Source: Candidatus Omnitrophota bacterium
Lineage (GTDB): Bacteria > Omnitrophota > Gorgyraeia > Zapsychrales > Fredricksoniimonadaceae
Direction: 5' to 3'
DNA: 56,731 nt
Assembly (NCBI GenBank): GCA_903836515.1
Contig: CAILQW010000041.1
Span: forward strand, 1-56,731
Part shown: positions 7,571-16,074 of the stretch, piece by piece
Layout of the letters: each line of letters opens with the position of its first letter
Numbering within the stretch: position 1 is the first letter of the stretch
Notes under the pieces: generated by a model
The model's database searches: none
Seen by the model: the letters and a program-made list of their open reading frames with translations, nothing else
Told to the model about the DNA's origin: nothing
Program-made: the position numbers and the translations under genes

Positions 7571-10369
7571 ATGGCAACAAAACATGTTTATTCCTACGGC
7601 GCCGGCAAGGCGGAAGCCAAGGGCGCTGAGCTGAGCAAGCAGGTGCTTGGCGGCAAGGGTATCGGGCTCATGGAGATGACTTCTATCGGCATACCGGTCC
7701 CGGCGGGTTTCACGATCACGATCCAGACCTGCGAAGAGTATTACAAGCTCGGGCGCAAGCTCCCCAAGACACTCGCGAGCGAAGTGCTCGACGCGGTCAA
7801 GAAGCTCGAGAAGAACACGGGCAAGAAACTGGGCGATTCCAGCGATCCGCTCCTGGTGTCGGTCCGTTCCGGCGCGGCGCGTTCCATGCCCGGCATGCTC
7901 GAGACCATTTTGAACCTGGGCCTGAACGACAAGAGCGTCGAGGGTTTGGCGCTTAAGACCGGCAATGCCCGTTTCGCCTACGATTCCTACCGCCGTTTCA
8001 TCCAGATGTTCTCCGCCACGGCCATGGGTTTGTCGAAACAGCCCATGGAAGACATGCTCCACAAGATGAAGCATGACCTGGGCATCAAGAACGACCCCGA
8101 GATCCCCGCCGAGAAGTTGAAGGAGCTTTGCGGTCAGTTCAAGGCGTTCTACAAGCAGAACAAGGGCGAAGATTTTCCGCAGGATCCCTATAAACAGCTC
8201 TGGGGCGCTGTCATGGCCGTCTTCAACAGCTGGGAAGCCGAGAAGGCCGTTACCTATCGCCGCGTCGAGAAGATCACGGATCTCAAGGGGACCGCGGTCA
8301 ATGTCGTGCAGATGGTGTTCGGCAACAAGGGCGACAATTCCGGCACGGGTGTGTGCTTCACGCGCGACCCGAATACCGGCGAAAACGTGTTCTACGGGGA
8401 TTACCTGATCAACGCGCAGGGCGAGGACGTTGTCGCGGGTATCCGCACGCCCCTCAAGCTCGAGACGCTCAAGGACCAGATGCCCAAGCCGTATGACCAG
8501 CTTCTGGCCGTGCGCGCGATCCTTGAAACGTATTATAAGGAAATGCAGGACCTCGAGTTCACCATCGAAGACGAGAAGCTTTACATGCTTCAGTGCCGCA
8601 CCGGCAAGCGTTCTCCGGCGGCCGCGTTCCAGATCGCGCTCGATCATGCGACCAAGCCTTTGCTTTCCAAGGCGCAGGCCAATGATCTCGTCAAGAAGGG
8701 CTATCTTCCCGGGAAGTGGGCCGAACTTGCGGTCAAGCCTGTGATCACCCGCGAGCAGGCGGTCTGCCGTCTGACTTCGGATGATATCGAGCGCTTGTTT
8801 TATCCGGTCATCGACGGCACCAAAGTCAGCGTCCAGGAGCTTAAGGCCCTGAAGATCGCCTCCGGCATCAACGCGGTTCCGGGTGCGGCGGCGGGCCAAG
8901 TGGTGTTCACGGCGGCCGAGGCTGAAGAGATGGCCAGGAATGGCGCCAAGGTCATTCTGGTCCGCAAGGAAACCTCTCCCGAAGATGTGGGCGGCATGCA
9001 CGCGGCCAAGGGTATTCTGACAGCTACCGGCGGCAAGACTTCTCACGCGGCGGTCGTCGCGCGCGGCTGGGGCAAGTGCTGTGTTGTGGGCTGCGAAGCG
9101 CTCAACATCAATTACGATGCCAAGGAAATGACCGTCGGCGGCAAGGTCATCAAGCAGGGCGACTTTCTTACCCTCGATGGATCCGCTGGTGAAGTGTACA
9201 CGGGCGACCTGGCCCTCAAGGACCCGGTCCTTCCGGAAGCTTATAACACGATCTTGAAGTGGGCGGATGCGATCCGTACCGTCAAGGTGCGCACCAACGC
9301 CGACACGCCGTATGATGCCAGGAAGGCCATCGAGATGGGCGCTGAAGGTATCGGCTTGTGCCGTACCGAGCACATGTTCTTCGACACCGAGGAAAGGCGC
9401 CTGGCCATCCAGGAGATGATCGTGGCTGATTCTCTTGAGGCCCGCAAGGCCGCGCTCGCGAAGCTCCTGCCGATCCAGCGCGAAGACTTCTATGGCATTT
9501 TCAAGGCCATGGACGGCTATCCGGTCACGATCCGTCTGATCGATCCGCCGCTCCACGAGTTCACGCCCAAGGATGACGCGGGTGTCGAGAAGCTCTCGAA
9601 GGTCACCGGCATCAGCCCGGAGAAGATCAAGCACCGCTGCGAACAGCTCCATGAGTCCAACCCGATGCTGGGGCATCGCGGCTGCCGCTTGTGCATCACG
9701 TATCCGGAGATCCTGGATATGCAGGTGCGCGCCATCATTGAAGCCGCGATCAAGGCGGGCAAGGAAGGCGTGAAGGTCCTGCCGGAGATCATGATCCCGC
9801 TGACCATCGACAAGAAAGAGCTGTCGATTTTAGTTGACCAGGCCCGCGGGGTAGCGGACAAACTGATCAAGGATGCGAAATCCAAAGTGAAATACATGGT
9901 CGGCACCATGATCGAGATCCCGCGCGCGGCGCTTTTGGCCAATGAGCTCGCCGAGGTTGCGGAGTTTTTCTCCTTCGGTACCAATGACCTGACCCAGATG
10001 ACCCTCGGCCTTTCGCGTGATGACGCCGGGCGTTTTCTCCCGGTTTATGTCGCGGCGGAAAAAGAGGGCGGCAAGGCGATCTTCAAGGATGATCCTTTCC
10101 AGAGCCTTGATCAGAGCGGCGTGGGCATGCTCGTCAAATACGGCATCGAGCGCGGCCGTTCCACCCGCAAGGATATCAAGATCGGTATCTGCGGCGAACA
10201 CGGCGGCGAAGCGCAGAGCGTCAAGTTCTGCGTTAGGGCGGGGATGAACTATGTTTCCTGCTCACCGTACCGCGTTCCGATCGCGCGTCTTGCAGCGGCC
10301 CAGGCCGCGGTGGAAGACAGGTCTTCCGGCAAGCCCGCAAAGAAAGTAACAAAAAAAGTTAAAAAGTAG
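7571..10369 (+). CDS. ppdK: Pyruvate, phosphate dikinase
   Basis: A 932-residue enzyme interconverting pyruvate, ATP and phosphate with PEP, AMP and PPi. Domains in order: N-terminal ATP-grasp (GGKGIGLMEM, SVRSGAARSMPGM), central phosphohistidine swivel domain with GGKTSHAAVVARGWGK (catalytic His), and the C-terminal PEP/pyruvate TIM barrel (GLCRTEHMFF, SNPMLGHRGCRL, FGTNDLTQMTLG, ICGEHGGEAQSV). It is slightly longer than the usual ~880-900, ending in a Lys-rich tail KPAKKVTKKVKK. An AAGAAGGAGCAGG ribosome site precedes the ATG. The large minus-strand ORF over it is a codon-bias shadow. Confidence 0.96.
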   Translation: MATKHVYSYGAGKAEAKGAELSKQVLGGKGIGLMEMTSIGIPVPAGFTITIQTCEEYYKLGRKLPKTLASEVLDAVKKLEKNTGKKLGDSSDPLLVSVRSGAARSMPGMLETILNLGLNDKSVEGLALKTGNARFAYDSYRRFIQMFSATAMGLSKQPMEDMLHKMKHDLGIKNDPEIPAEKLKELCGQFKAFYKQNKGEDFPQDPYKQLWGAVMAVFNSWEAEKAVTYRRVEKITDLKGTAVNVVQMVFGNKGDNSGTGVCFTRDPNTGENVFYGDYLINAQGEDVVAGIRTPLKLETLKDQMPKPYDQLLAVRAILETYYKEMQDLEFTIEDEKLYMLQCRTGKRSPAAAFQIALDHATKPLLSKAQANDLVKKGYLPGKWAELAVKPVITREQAVCRLTSDDIERLFYPVIDGTKVSVQELKALKIASGINAVPGAAAGQVVFTAAEAEEMARNGAKVILVRKETSPEDVGGMHAAKGILTATGGKTSHAAVVARGWGKCCVVGCEALNINYDAKEMTVGGKVIKQGDFLTLDGSAGEVYTGDLALKDPVLPEAYNTILKWADAIRTVKVRTNADTPYDARKAIEMGAEGIGLCRTEHMFFDTEERRLAIQEMIVADSLEARKAALAKLLPIQREDFYGIFKAMDGYPVTIRLIDPPLHEFTPKDDAGVEKLSKVTGISPEKIKHRCEQLHESNPMLGHRGCRLCITYPEILDMQVRAIIEAAIKAGKEGVKVLPEIMIPLTIDKKELSILVDQARGVADKLIKDAKSKVKYMVGTMIEIPRAALLANELAEVAEFFSFGTNDLTQMTLGLSRDDAGRFLPVYVAAEKEGGKAIFKDDPFQSLDQSGVGMLVKYGIERGRSTRKDIKIGICGEHGGEAQSVKFCVRAGMNYVSCSPYRVPIARLAAAQAAVEDRSSGKPAKKVTKKVKK

Positions 10370-10382
10370 GAAATTGATGTAA

Positions 10383-10425
10383 AATACCGGGGTGCTTCGG
10401 CGCAGGGGCCGGAGCCCCCGGTATT
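10383..10425. promoter_or_regulatory. Long hairpin between ppdK and the sigma-factor gene
   Basis: AATACCGGGG (10383-10392) pairs perfectly with CCCCGGTATT (10416-10425), and the inside pairs further (GCTTCGGC with GCCGGAGC), giving a stem of about 19 bp. There is no T-run, so it is not a typical intrinsic terminator. It could be an RNA-stability element or a palindromic repeat. Confidence 0.6.
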
Positions 10426-10448
10426 CATCTGTAATATAGCAAGGAGAT

Positions 10449-11291
10449 ATGGACTCAATCCGCGCGTATCTCAAAGATGTCCGTCCGATCGCCCTCCTCA
10501 CGCCCGAGGAGGAAGTCACGCTTGCCCGCGCCGTCCAGAAGGGCGACAAGGAGGCGCGCGAGAAGATGATCTGCGCCAACCTCCGCCTGGTTATCAGCCT
10601 GGCCAAGCGTTACGTCAATCTCGGCATTCCTTTAAGCGATCTCATTGAAGAAGGCAATATCGGCCTGATGCGTTCCGTGGAGAAGTTCGATCCGGAAAAA
10701 GGCTACCGCTTTTCAACCTATGCGGCCTGGTGGATCAAGCAGGGGATCTCCCGTGCCATCATCGACCAGGGCAAGATGATCCGTGTTCCCGTTTACATGA
10801 ACGAGGAGATCGTCAGGCACCGCAAGGCCGTGGAAGCGCTCACCCACAAGCTTGGGCGCAAGCCGCAGACCGGCGAGGTGGCCAAGCGCATGCAGTTGTC
10901 CGTGGACAAGGTCAAGGAGCTTGAAGGCGCCGTGGCCCGCATGTTGAGCCTGGACGCGCCCATCGGCGAGGATGGCGACGGCCAGGTCAAGGACCTGATC
11001 GAGGATGAGACCCTTGCCGCGCCCGATGAGCAGATGGAAGTCTTCCTCAACAAGGAACGCGCCCGCGATATTTTAAAGGAGCTCCCCGAACGGGAGCGCC
11101 AGATCATCACCTTGCGTTTCGGCCTCGACGATGGAGAACCCAGGACCCTCGCGGAGATCGCGGACGTCATGGGTGTTTCCCGCGAGCGTGTCCGCCAGCT
11201 TGAGGGTGCCATCATCAAGCGCCTGCGCCAGATCGCGGACAACCAGGATTATTCCAAACGTGATGAAAACTCCGACAAGACCACCGCGTAA
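10449..11291 (+). CDS. RNA polymerase sigma factor, sigma-70 (RpoD/RpoS-like) family
   Basis: A 280-residue factor with region 1.2 at the start ([21 protein letters not shown]), region 2 ([54 protein letters not shown]), region 3, and region 4.2 helix-turn-helix ([21 protein letters not shown]). It lacks region 1.1 and is short, so it may be either the housekeeping factor of a reduced type or a group 2 paralogue; I cannot decide. AAGGAG lies only two bases before the ATG, an unusually short spacing. Its 3' end overlaps the next gene by 29 nt. Confidence 0.92.
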   Translation: MDSIRAYLKDVRPIALLTPEEEVTLARAVQKGDKEAREKMICANLRLVISLAKRYVNLGIPLSDLIEEGNIGLMRSVEKFDPEKGYRFSTYAAWWIKQGISRAIIDQGKMIRVPVYMNEEIVRHRKAVEALTHKLGRKPQTGEVAKRMQLSVDKVKELEGAVARMLSLDAPIGEDGDGQVKDLIEDETLAAPDEQMEVFLNKERARDILKELPERERQIITLRFGLDDGEPRTLAEIADVMGVSRERVRQLEGAIIKRLRQIADNQDYSKRDENSDKTTA

Positions 11292-12141
11292 AGGCCGCAA
11301 ACCTCTTTTTGTCCTGATCATCCCGCGTTTCGGGGATATGGCCGGGGCTTTTTACGCCGGGGAAGTTCTTAAAGGGGCTTCTTTCGCCGCCAGCCGCCTG
11401 GACGCCGATATCCTTATCCATTTGACCGAGCGCGATGACCATGCCGCCTGGCTGTCGGGAGACCTGTTGAGCCCCGACGCGGTCGACGGGGTGCTTTTTG
11501 CGGACATTGACCGTGACTGGGCTGTGGTCCGGCGCGCGATCGGCGCGTGCCTGCCCGCGGTTGTTTTGAACAACCCCACGGACGAACCCTTTAACTGCAT
11601 TGCCATCAATAATCGCAAGGCAGCGTGCCAGGCCACCGGGCATCTCATCGCCCAGGGGCATCGCAGGATCGCGCATATCGCCGGCGACCTGGACACCCAG
11701 GCCGGGCAGGACCGTCTGGCCGGATATTACGATGCGCTTGAGGCCGCGGGTATCCCACGCGAAAAAAGATTGGTGAGGAAAGGGGGGTTTTTACGCACCC
11801 CTGCCCGCACAGCGGCTTTGGCTTTTCTTAAAGATATGGCCAAAAACGAGCGTCCGACCGCGCTTTTTGCGGCGAGCGATGTGATGGCCCTGGAAGTTTT
11901 GGATACAGCGCGCGCCCTGGGGATGGTGGTCCCGGAGGATCTTTCTGTCATTGGTTTTGACAATAATCTCCATGCGTGCGGGCGTACCAACCTGTGCACG
12001 TTTGAACAGCCCATCGTGGATATGGCGCGGCTGGGCGTTGAAAATCTTTACCAGATGACCCTTGGCCTGGCAAAACTCCCAGTTAAGGTTCTTTTGGAAG
12101 CCAAATACATTAAAGGTAAGACAACCACCACTATTCATTAG
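11263..12141 (+). CDS. LacI/GalR-type ligand-binding domain without DNA-binding domain
   Basis: From ATG 11263 the protein has 292 residues and starts directly in the sensor fold ([19 protein letters not shown]...). It shows the LacI-family C-terminal pattern: [74 protein letters not shown]. No helix-turn-helix precedes it, and the upstream 29 nt overlap the sigma-factor gene in another frame. The ORF-track start at 11131 is a read-through of that gene. The tight overlap suggests co-translation with the sigma factor, so a modulatory partner role is possible, but that is a guess. Sugar-type ligands are usual for this fold. Confidence 0.8.
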   Translation: MKTPTRPPRKGRKPLFVLIIPRFGDMAGAFYAGEVLKGASFAASRLDADILIHLTERDDHAAWLSGDLLSPDAVDGVLFADIDRDWAVVRRAIGACLPAVVLNNPTDEPFNCIAINNRKAACQATGHLIAQGHRRIAHIAGDLDTQAGQDRLAGYYDALEAAGIPREKRLVRKGGFLRTPARTAALAFLKDMAKNERPTALFAASDVMALEVLDTARALGMVVPEDLSVIGFDNNLHACGRTNLCTFEQPIVDMARLGVENLYQMTLGLAKLPVKVLLEAKYIKGKTTTTIH

Positions 12142-12148
12142 TGTGTAG

Positions 12149-12169
12149 GGGCGGGTCCAAGACCCGCCC
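12149..12169. repeat. Dispersed palindrome, GGGCGGGTC family (copy b)
   Basis: GGGCGGGTC and GACCCGCCC around loop CAA, with the same GTGTAG lead-in as at 7464. It lies between the LacI-like gene and apt, 27 bases before the apt start, and probably forms the apt leader hairpin. Confidence 0.85.
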
Positions 12170-12196
12170 GTGTTCCAGGTCGCCCGATATAAAAAT

Positions 12197-12718
12197 ATGA
12201 AAAAATTAAATTTAAAAGATTACATCCGCGACATTCCCGATTTTCCGAAAAAGGGCATCCTCTTCAAGGATATTACGACCCTCCTTAAGGATAAAGCCGC
12301 CCTTAAGGCCGCGGTCGACAGCCTGGCCAGGGCGTTCGCGAAAAAAGACATCAAATATGTGGTGGGCATTGAATCGCGCGGGTTTATTTTCGGCACCGCG
12401 CTGGCGTACAGGCTCGGCACGGGTTTTATACCGGTCCGCAAGAAAGGCAAGCTTCCGGCAAAGACACGCGCGGTCATGTATGCGCTGGAATACGGCACCG
12501 ATTCCCTTGAGATCCATGCGGACGCCCTTAAAAAAGGCGACAAGGTCGTTATTGTCGACGACCTTCTGGCCACCGGCGGCACGATCGCCGCGGCCATCAA
12601 GCTCGTGGCCGGTTCCGGGGCGAAGATCGAAGGCGTGGGTTTTGTCATTGAACTTTCCTTCCTGAACGGGCGCAAGAAACTCGGGGGCCTTCCGGTTTTT
12701 TCTGTCATGCAATATTGA
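12197..12718 (+). CDS. apt: Adenine phosphoribosyltransferase
   Basis: A 173-residue purine-salvage enzyme making AMP from adenine and PRPP. It has the family start LKDYIRDIPDFPKKGILFKDITTLL, the VVGIESRGFIFGTALAYRL segment, RKKGKLPAKT and the PRPP loop VVIVDDLLATGGT. The ATG at 12197 fits the family N-terminus; no good ribosome site is visible because a palindrome occupies the leader. The stop overlaps a TTG of the following TPR reading frame; I use ATG 12730 for that gene. Confidence 0.95.
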   Translation: MKKLNLKDYIRDIPDFPKKGILFKDITTLLKDKAALKAAVDSLARAFAKKDIKYVVGIESRGFIFGTALAYRLGTGFIPVRKKGKLPAKTRAVMYALEYGTDSLEIHADALKKGDKVVIVDDLLATGGTIAAAIKLVAGSGAKIEGVGFVIELSFLNGRKKLGGLPVFSVMQY

Positions 12719-12729
12719 TCCGGGTGGAT

Positions 12730-13440
12730 ATGTCCATGGACCAGATAAAAGAACATAGTTATATTGCCAACCTGTTTATGGTGGGGACGATTGTCTTTGC
12801 CCTGGGGGTTTTGACGGTCATTCTTTTCAAGCCTGAACTGCCGGGCGGAGTGTCTTCAGCCAGGCCGGGGGTTGCGGGGGTTAAAGATCTTTTGGCGGCC
12901 GCATCCGATGCGGAGCATAAGGGGCGTTTGCCTGAAGCGATCAGCGCCTATGAAAATATTCTCGTCAAGTTCCCGAATTTTTCGCCCGCGTATTTCAGGC
13001 TGGGGGCGATCTATTTTCATCTGGGGATGCCTTCCAAGGCCGAAGAACTTTATCTTAGCGCCATTGACAAGGGGTTGGCCGATCCTGATGTGTACCTTGA
13101 TCTGGGCTATATTAAGGAAAGCCAGGGAAGCCTGGACCAGGCGCTCGAGTATTATGCCAAGGGTGAGCTTACGGCATCCAAAAACCCTGTCCTGTATTTT
13201 AATATGGGGAATGTGCAGGCGCGCCTGGAGCATGCGGATAAGGCTGTTGAGGCGTTCAAACATGCCCTGACCCTGAATCCCGATTACAAGGATGCGTTGG
13301 TGAACCTGGCCATCATCCTGGCTAACACGGGTGAATATCGGGATGCGCAGTATTATCTTGAAAAAGCCGAAAAGCTCGGGTATGATGCGCCTCCGGAATT
13401 CAAGCAAGGCCTCGCCGCCAAGGTGGCGGGGGGGAAATAA
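12730..13440 (+). CDS. Membrane-anchored TPR-repeat protein
   Basis: About 236 residues. One N-terminal membrane helix (IANLFMVGTIVFALGVLTVILF), then a linker, then about five tetratricopeptide repeats: AEHKGRLPEAISAYENILVKFPNFS, AYFRLGAIYFHLGMPSKAEELYLSAI, PDVYLDLGYIKESQGSLDQALEYY, LYFNMGNVQARLEHADKAVEAFKHAL and ALVNLAIILANTGEYRDAQYYLEKA. TPR arrays are protein-binding scaffolds; the topology places them outside the cytoplasm or on the inner face depending on orientation. Start could also be ATG 12736. Partner unknown. Confidence 0.82.
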   Translation: MSMDQIKEHSYIANLFMVGTIVFALGVLTVILFKPELPGGVSSARPGVAGVKDLLAAASDAEHKGRLPEAISAYENILVKFPNFSPAYFRLGAIYFHLGMPSKAEELYLSAIDKGLADPDVYLDLGYIKESQGSLDQALEYYAKGELTASKNPVLYFNMGNVQARLEHADKAVEAFKHALTLNPDYKDALVNLAIILANTGEYRDAQYYLEKAEKLGYDAPPEFKQGLAAKVAGGK

Positions 13441-13556
13441 TGCGCCGTATGTTGTCCCTGATCGTTATTCTTTGATAATTGTGTTAAATGTTATGTTGTT
13501 GCAGCGTAAATAAATAATTTCAATTTTTTGATAGGTAGCCCCTTTTCGTATTAAAA

Positions 13557-13577
13557 CCCTCCCCCTTGTGGGGAGGG
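13557..13577. repeat. CCCTCCCC/GGGGAGGG palindrome
   Basis: CCCTCCCC and GGGGAGGG around loop CTTGT, followed by a further GGGAGGGGGG run. It is the same type as at 129-160 and sits between the TPR gene and tRNA-Arg. Terminator activity is possible but no T-tract follows. Confidence 0.65.
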
Positions 13578-13603
13578 CATGGGAGGGGGGTATAAGGTAT
13601 TTT

Positions 13604-13679
13604 GCCCCTGTAGCTCAAATGGATAGAGCACGGCTCTCCTAAGGCTGTGGCGGCCGTTCGAGTCGGCCCAGGGGCACCA
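13604..13679 (+). tRNA. tRNA-Arg, anticodon CCT
   Basis: Acceptor stem GCCCCTG/CAGGGGC, D-arm GCTC...GAGC, anticodon loop CTCCTAA giving anticodon CCT (reads AGG), T-arm GGCCG-TTCGAGT-CGGCC, discriminator A and an encoded CCA end (13677-13679). The anticodon stem contains two G-T pairs. Read directly from the sequence; no model was run. Confidence 0.93.
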
Positions 13680-13695
13680 TTTATTTATCATGTAA

Positions 13696-13716
13696 GGGCG
13701 GGTCTGTGACCCGCCC
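13696..13716. repeat. Dispersed palindrome, GGGCGGGTC family (copy c)
   Basis: GGGCGGGTC-TGT-GACCCGCCC, 17 bases after the tRNA. The loop TGT is the same as in the in-gene element at 46907-46927. Confidence 0.88.
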
Positions 13717-13740
13717 AAATTCAAATTCCTCTAAATTTTA

Positions 13741-13940
13741 TTGACACTACAGCGCCTGTATGGCAGAATATCCGCATCTTAAACCCTAAGATGTTCCTAG
13801 TCCGACCAAGAAAGGGGGTGGAGGTTTTAAGGCTTTTTAACGGATCTGGGTCAGGGGGCATCGCTTATAGGGATCAATCGTACATAATCTAGTCATATAT
13901 AACTAGTTGTCTTTTTTATAATAATCTTAAGGAGAAACAC
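13741..13940 (+). promoter_or_regulatory. Porin promoter and long 5' leader
   Basis: TTGACA (13741-13746) with a weak -10 (CAGAAT, 13764-13769, or AGAATA one base later) would start transcription about 165 bases before the porin ATG. The leader opens with a perfect hairpin CATCTTA-AACCC-TAAGATG (13775-13793), contains a GGGGGTGGAGG stretch, and near its end CTAGT...ACTAG. The ribosome site AAGGAGAAACAC precedes the ATG. Such long leaders often carry post-transcriptional control of abundant porins; no known riboswitch was recognised. Together with the tRNA and repeats this accounts for the 500-base gap before the porin. Confidence 0.45.
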
Positions 13941-15311
13941 ATGATTAAGAAAATCACCATGATGCTCGCGCTCGTCGCCCTGATGGCGGCTCCGGCGTTC
14001 GCATCTGTGCAGAACGTGAAGGTCAGCGGTTCCTTGGCCACCACGTCTGTGATCCGCAAGGGGTTCGATCTTGGCGCCGGCGCTGGGGCCTTGACCGCGC
14101 AGAACATCGTTGCGACAACCACAAGCCTCGGCGTTGCGGCTGACCTGACGGACAATGTGTCCACCAATGTCAAGCTCACCAACGAAGGGGCCTGGGGTTT
14201 GCAGGGCGCTGCCGTTGATTCTAACGCAGCCAGTGCCAACAACACGTTGTATGTTGATGCCGCGTATGTGACCATGAAGGAGCTGCTCTATTCTCCTCTC
14301 ACGGTGACGATCGGGCGTCAGACACTCGCGTATGGCAACCAGTTCCTGGTCGGGTATAACTCCGCGAACAAGAATTATTGGGGCGGGGTGGCGACGGATC
14401 TTGCTGGCAACGGCAACTTCGACGCGATCAAGGCCGTGTTGTCCTATGACCCGTTGACCATTGATTTGTTTGCGTCACAGATCAAGGATAACGGAAATCT
14501 TCAACCTAACGACAACGCGGATACCGATCTCTTCGGTATCAACGCGAGCTACAAGCTGGGCGACAAGATGAGCACGGTCATCGAGGCCTACACGTTCGCG
14601 AAGAACGACAAGGGCAATATCCAGAATGTGGCTTCGGGTGGTTTTGAAACCAAGACCCGCGATCTGTTTGTTCCTGGCTTGCGCGTGAGCACCAATCCCA
14701 TCGAGGGCTTGAATGTCCAGCTGGAAGGTGCGTATGAGTTCGGCGATGCCGGGTTGACGCTTGATCGGGTCGAAAAGCCTGGTGAAGTTAAGGTCAGCGC
14801 GTATGGTGCCCAGGGTAAGGTGAACTATGCCCTTCCTGTGCTGAAGGATCTGAAGCCGGTCCTGTCTGCTGGTTATACGTATCTTTCCGGCGACAAGAAC
14901 GGTGCGGATAACAAGGGTAAGGCCTTCAATCCGCTGTATGAGAACCAGAACACGGGCCGCATCTATGACAGCCTGTTTTCCGCGACCAACCAGAGCCTGA
15001 TCGAAGCCGCGTTTGAATTGGCCCCGATCCAGGACCTGACAGCGAAGTTGAGCTGGTATAATGTGAGCAAGGCCCAGAAGGCCTCCAGTGTTTCTCCGAT
15101 CAACCAGCCGAATGCTGCTGCTGGGCAGGCTGTGGTTGAAAATGGCAAGAAGGACCTGGGCAATGAACTTGACCTGGACCTGACCTATGCTTATACCGAG
15201 GATGTGAAGTTCGGCGTGAGCGCCGGTTATTTCGCTCCTGGCAAAGCGTTCGATGCCGTGAACAAGGATTCGGCGACTCAGCTCCTCTCGAGCGTCAGCG
15301 TCGCGTTCTAA
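13941..15311 (+). CDS. Outer-membrane beta-barrel porin-like protein
   Basis: A 456-residue secreted protein. Signal peptide MIKKITMMLALVALMAAPAFA with cleavage before SVQNVKV. The mature part alternates polar and hydrophobic residues as amphipathic strands (VKVSGSLATTSVI, LYVDAAYVTMKELLYSPLTVTIGRQTLAYGNQF, FGVSAGYFAPG) and ends in SSVSVAF; the terminal Phe is the outer-membrane assembly signal. The GRQTLAYGNQFLVG stretch resembles alginate-export/DUF1302-type barrels. Codon use is very regular and it has its own promoter, a strong ribosome site and an intrinsic terminator, so it is likely highly expressed. The solute is unknown. Confidence 0.85.
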   Translation: MIKKITMMLALVALMAAPAFASVQNVKVSGSLATTSVIRKGFDLGAGAGALTAQNIVATTTSLGVAADLTDNVSTNVKLTNEGAWGLQGAAVDSNAASANNTLYVDAAYVTMKELLYSPLTVTIGRQTLAYGNQFLVGYNSANKNYWGGVATDLAGNGNFDAIKAVLSYDPLTIDLFASQIKDNGNLQPNDNADTDLFGINASYKLGDKMSTVIEAYTFAKNDKGNIQNVASGGFETKTRDLFVPGLRVSTNPIEGLNVQLEGAYEFGDAGLTLDRVEKPGEVKVSAYGAQGKVNYALPVLKDLKPVLSAGYTYLSGDKNGADNKGKAFNPLYENQNTGRIYDSLFSATNQSLIEAAFELAPIQDLTAKLSWYNVSKAQKASSVSPINQPNAAAGQAVVENGKKDLGNELDLDLTYAYTEDVKFGVSAGYFAPGKAFDAVNKDSATQLLSSVSVAF

Positions 15312-15331
15312 TCGAACACGTCTTAACGTAC

Positions 15332-15367
15332 AAAAAAGAGCCCCGGATCTCCGGGGCTCTTTTTTTT
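15332..15367 (+). terminator. Intrinsic terminator after the porin gene
   Basis: AAAAAAGAGCCCCGG, loop ATCT, CCGGGGCTC followed by a run of nine T. A near-perfect stem with A-tract and T-tract, so it may work in both directions. The most convincing terminator in the window. Confidence 0.95.
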
Positions 15368-15482
15368 GTTGTTAAAAAAAATTCAGATATTATTTTGAAT
15401 TTGATTTTTATTTGATATCATTGAAATGTAATCATTTATATTTCCATAAAAAATATTTTCTCCGTCGGAAGTTGTTGGCAGT

Positions 15483-16055
15483 ATGAACCGTGACGAGATC
15501 TACGACCATTTGGCCAAGGTTTACCTGGGCAAACGGGAAGTGGTTGAACCAAAAAAACCTGAAGTTCGTCCCAACGCCTGGCGGGTGATCAACCTCGTCA
15601 TCACGGCGTTCATTTTGACGAGCGTGGTTTACGGGCTCACCGCCTTCCTCACCCAGCGCCGGGACGCGCTCAAGAGCCGTGTCATTTACGCGCTCAACAA
15701 TTCGCCCATCCGCCTGACGTATTCCGTCGGGGGGAAATATCCTCAGGTGCAGAACCTGACGATCGCGGTGCCGGATATGGACGTGGCGAAGTACAGCCGC
15801 CTGAACCTGTCCTTGCGAAGTCTCGCCGGGAATCCCGGGATGCTCAAGGTCGTTGTCAGGAATGCCCGGGAAGAAGAGGCCTCGTATTATCTCGAAGGCA
15901 TCGGCGGGCGGTGGCAGGATTATTCGATCTCTTTCGAACGGATGAACCTGACGGACTGGAAGTCCATCAAGGATATTGCGTTCGTGGTAGAGGCGTGGAA
16001 CGCGAAAGACCCGGCGGGGACGGTTCTTGTCGACAATATCACTTTTTCCAACTAG
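15483..16055 (+). CDS. Membrane-anchored protein with a CBM/CIA30-like extracytoplasmic domain
   Basis: 190 residues. A short charged N-terminal segment (MNRDEIYDHLAKVYLGKRE) precedes one membrane helix (VINLVITAFILTSVVYGLTAF), followed by about 130 residues predicted as beta-sandwich: QNLTIAVPDMDVAKYSRLNLSLRS, YYLEGIGGRWQDYSISFERMNL, IKDIAFVVEAWN, GTVLVDNITFSN. The ending 'GTVLVDNITF' is typical of carbohydrate-binding jelly-roll domains (CBM11/CIA30-like). The next gene, 19 bases on, is a ParA-type ATPase fused to a glycogen-binding domain, so a carbohydrate link is plausible. Family call from fold features only. Confidence 0.55.
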   Translation: MNRDEIYDHLAKVYLGKREVVEPKKPEVRPNAWRVINLVITAFILTSVVYGLTAFLTQRRDALKSRVIYALNNSPIRLTYSVGGKYPQVQNLTIAVPDMDVAKYSRLNLSLRSLAGNPGMLKVVVRNAREEEASYYLEGIGGRWQDYSISFERMNLTDWKSIKDIAFVVEAWNAKDPAGTVLVDNITFSN

Positions 16056-16074
16056 GACAGGCGGAGGGGCCAAC

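Noticed and set aside
7346-9676. 776-residue minus-strand ORF over ppdK
   Set aside because: It mirrors the codon bias of ppdK, has His/Arg/Leu-rich low-quality sequence and no family features. The plus-strand gene is certain.
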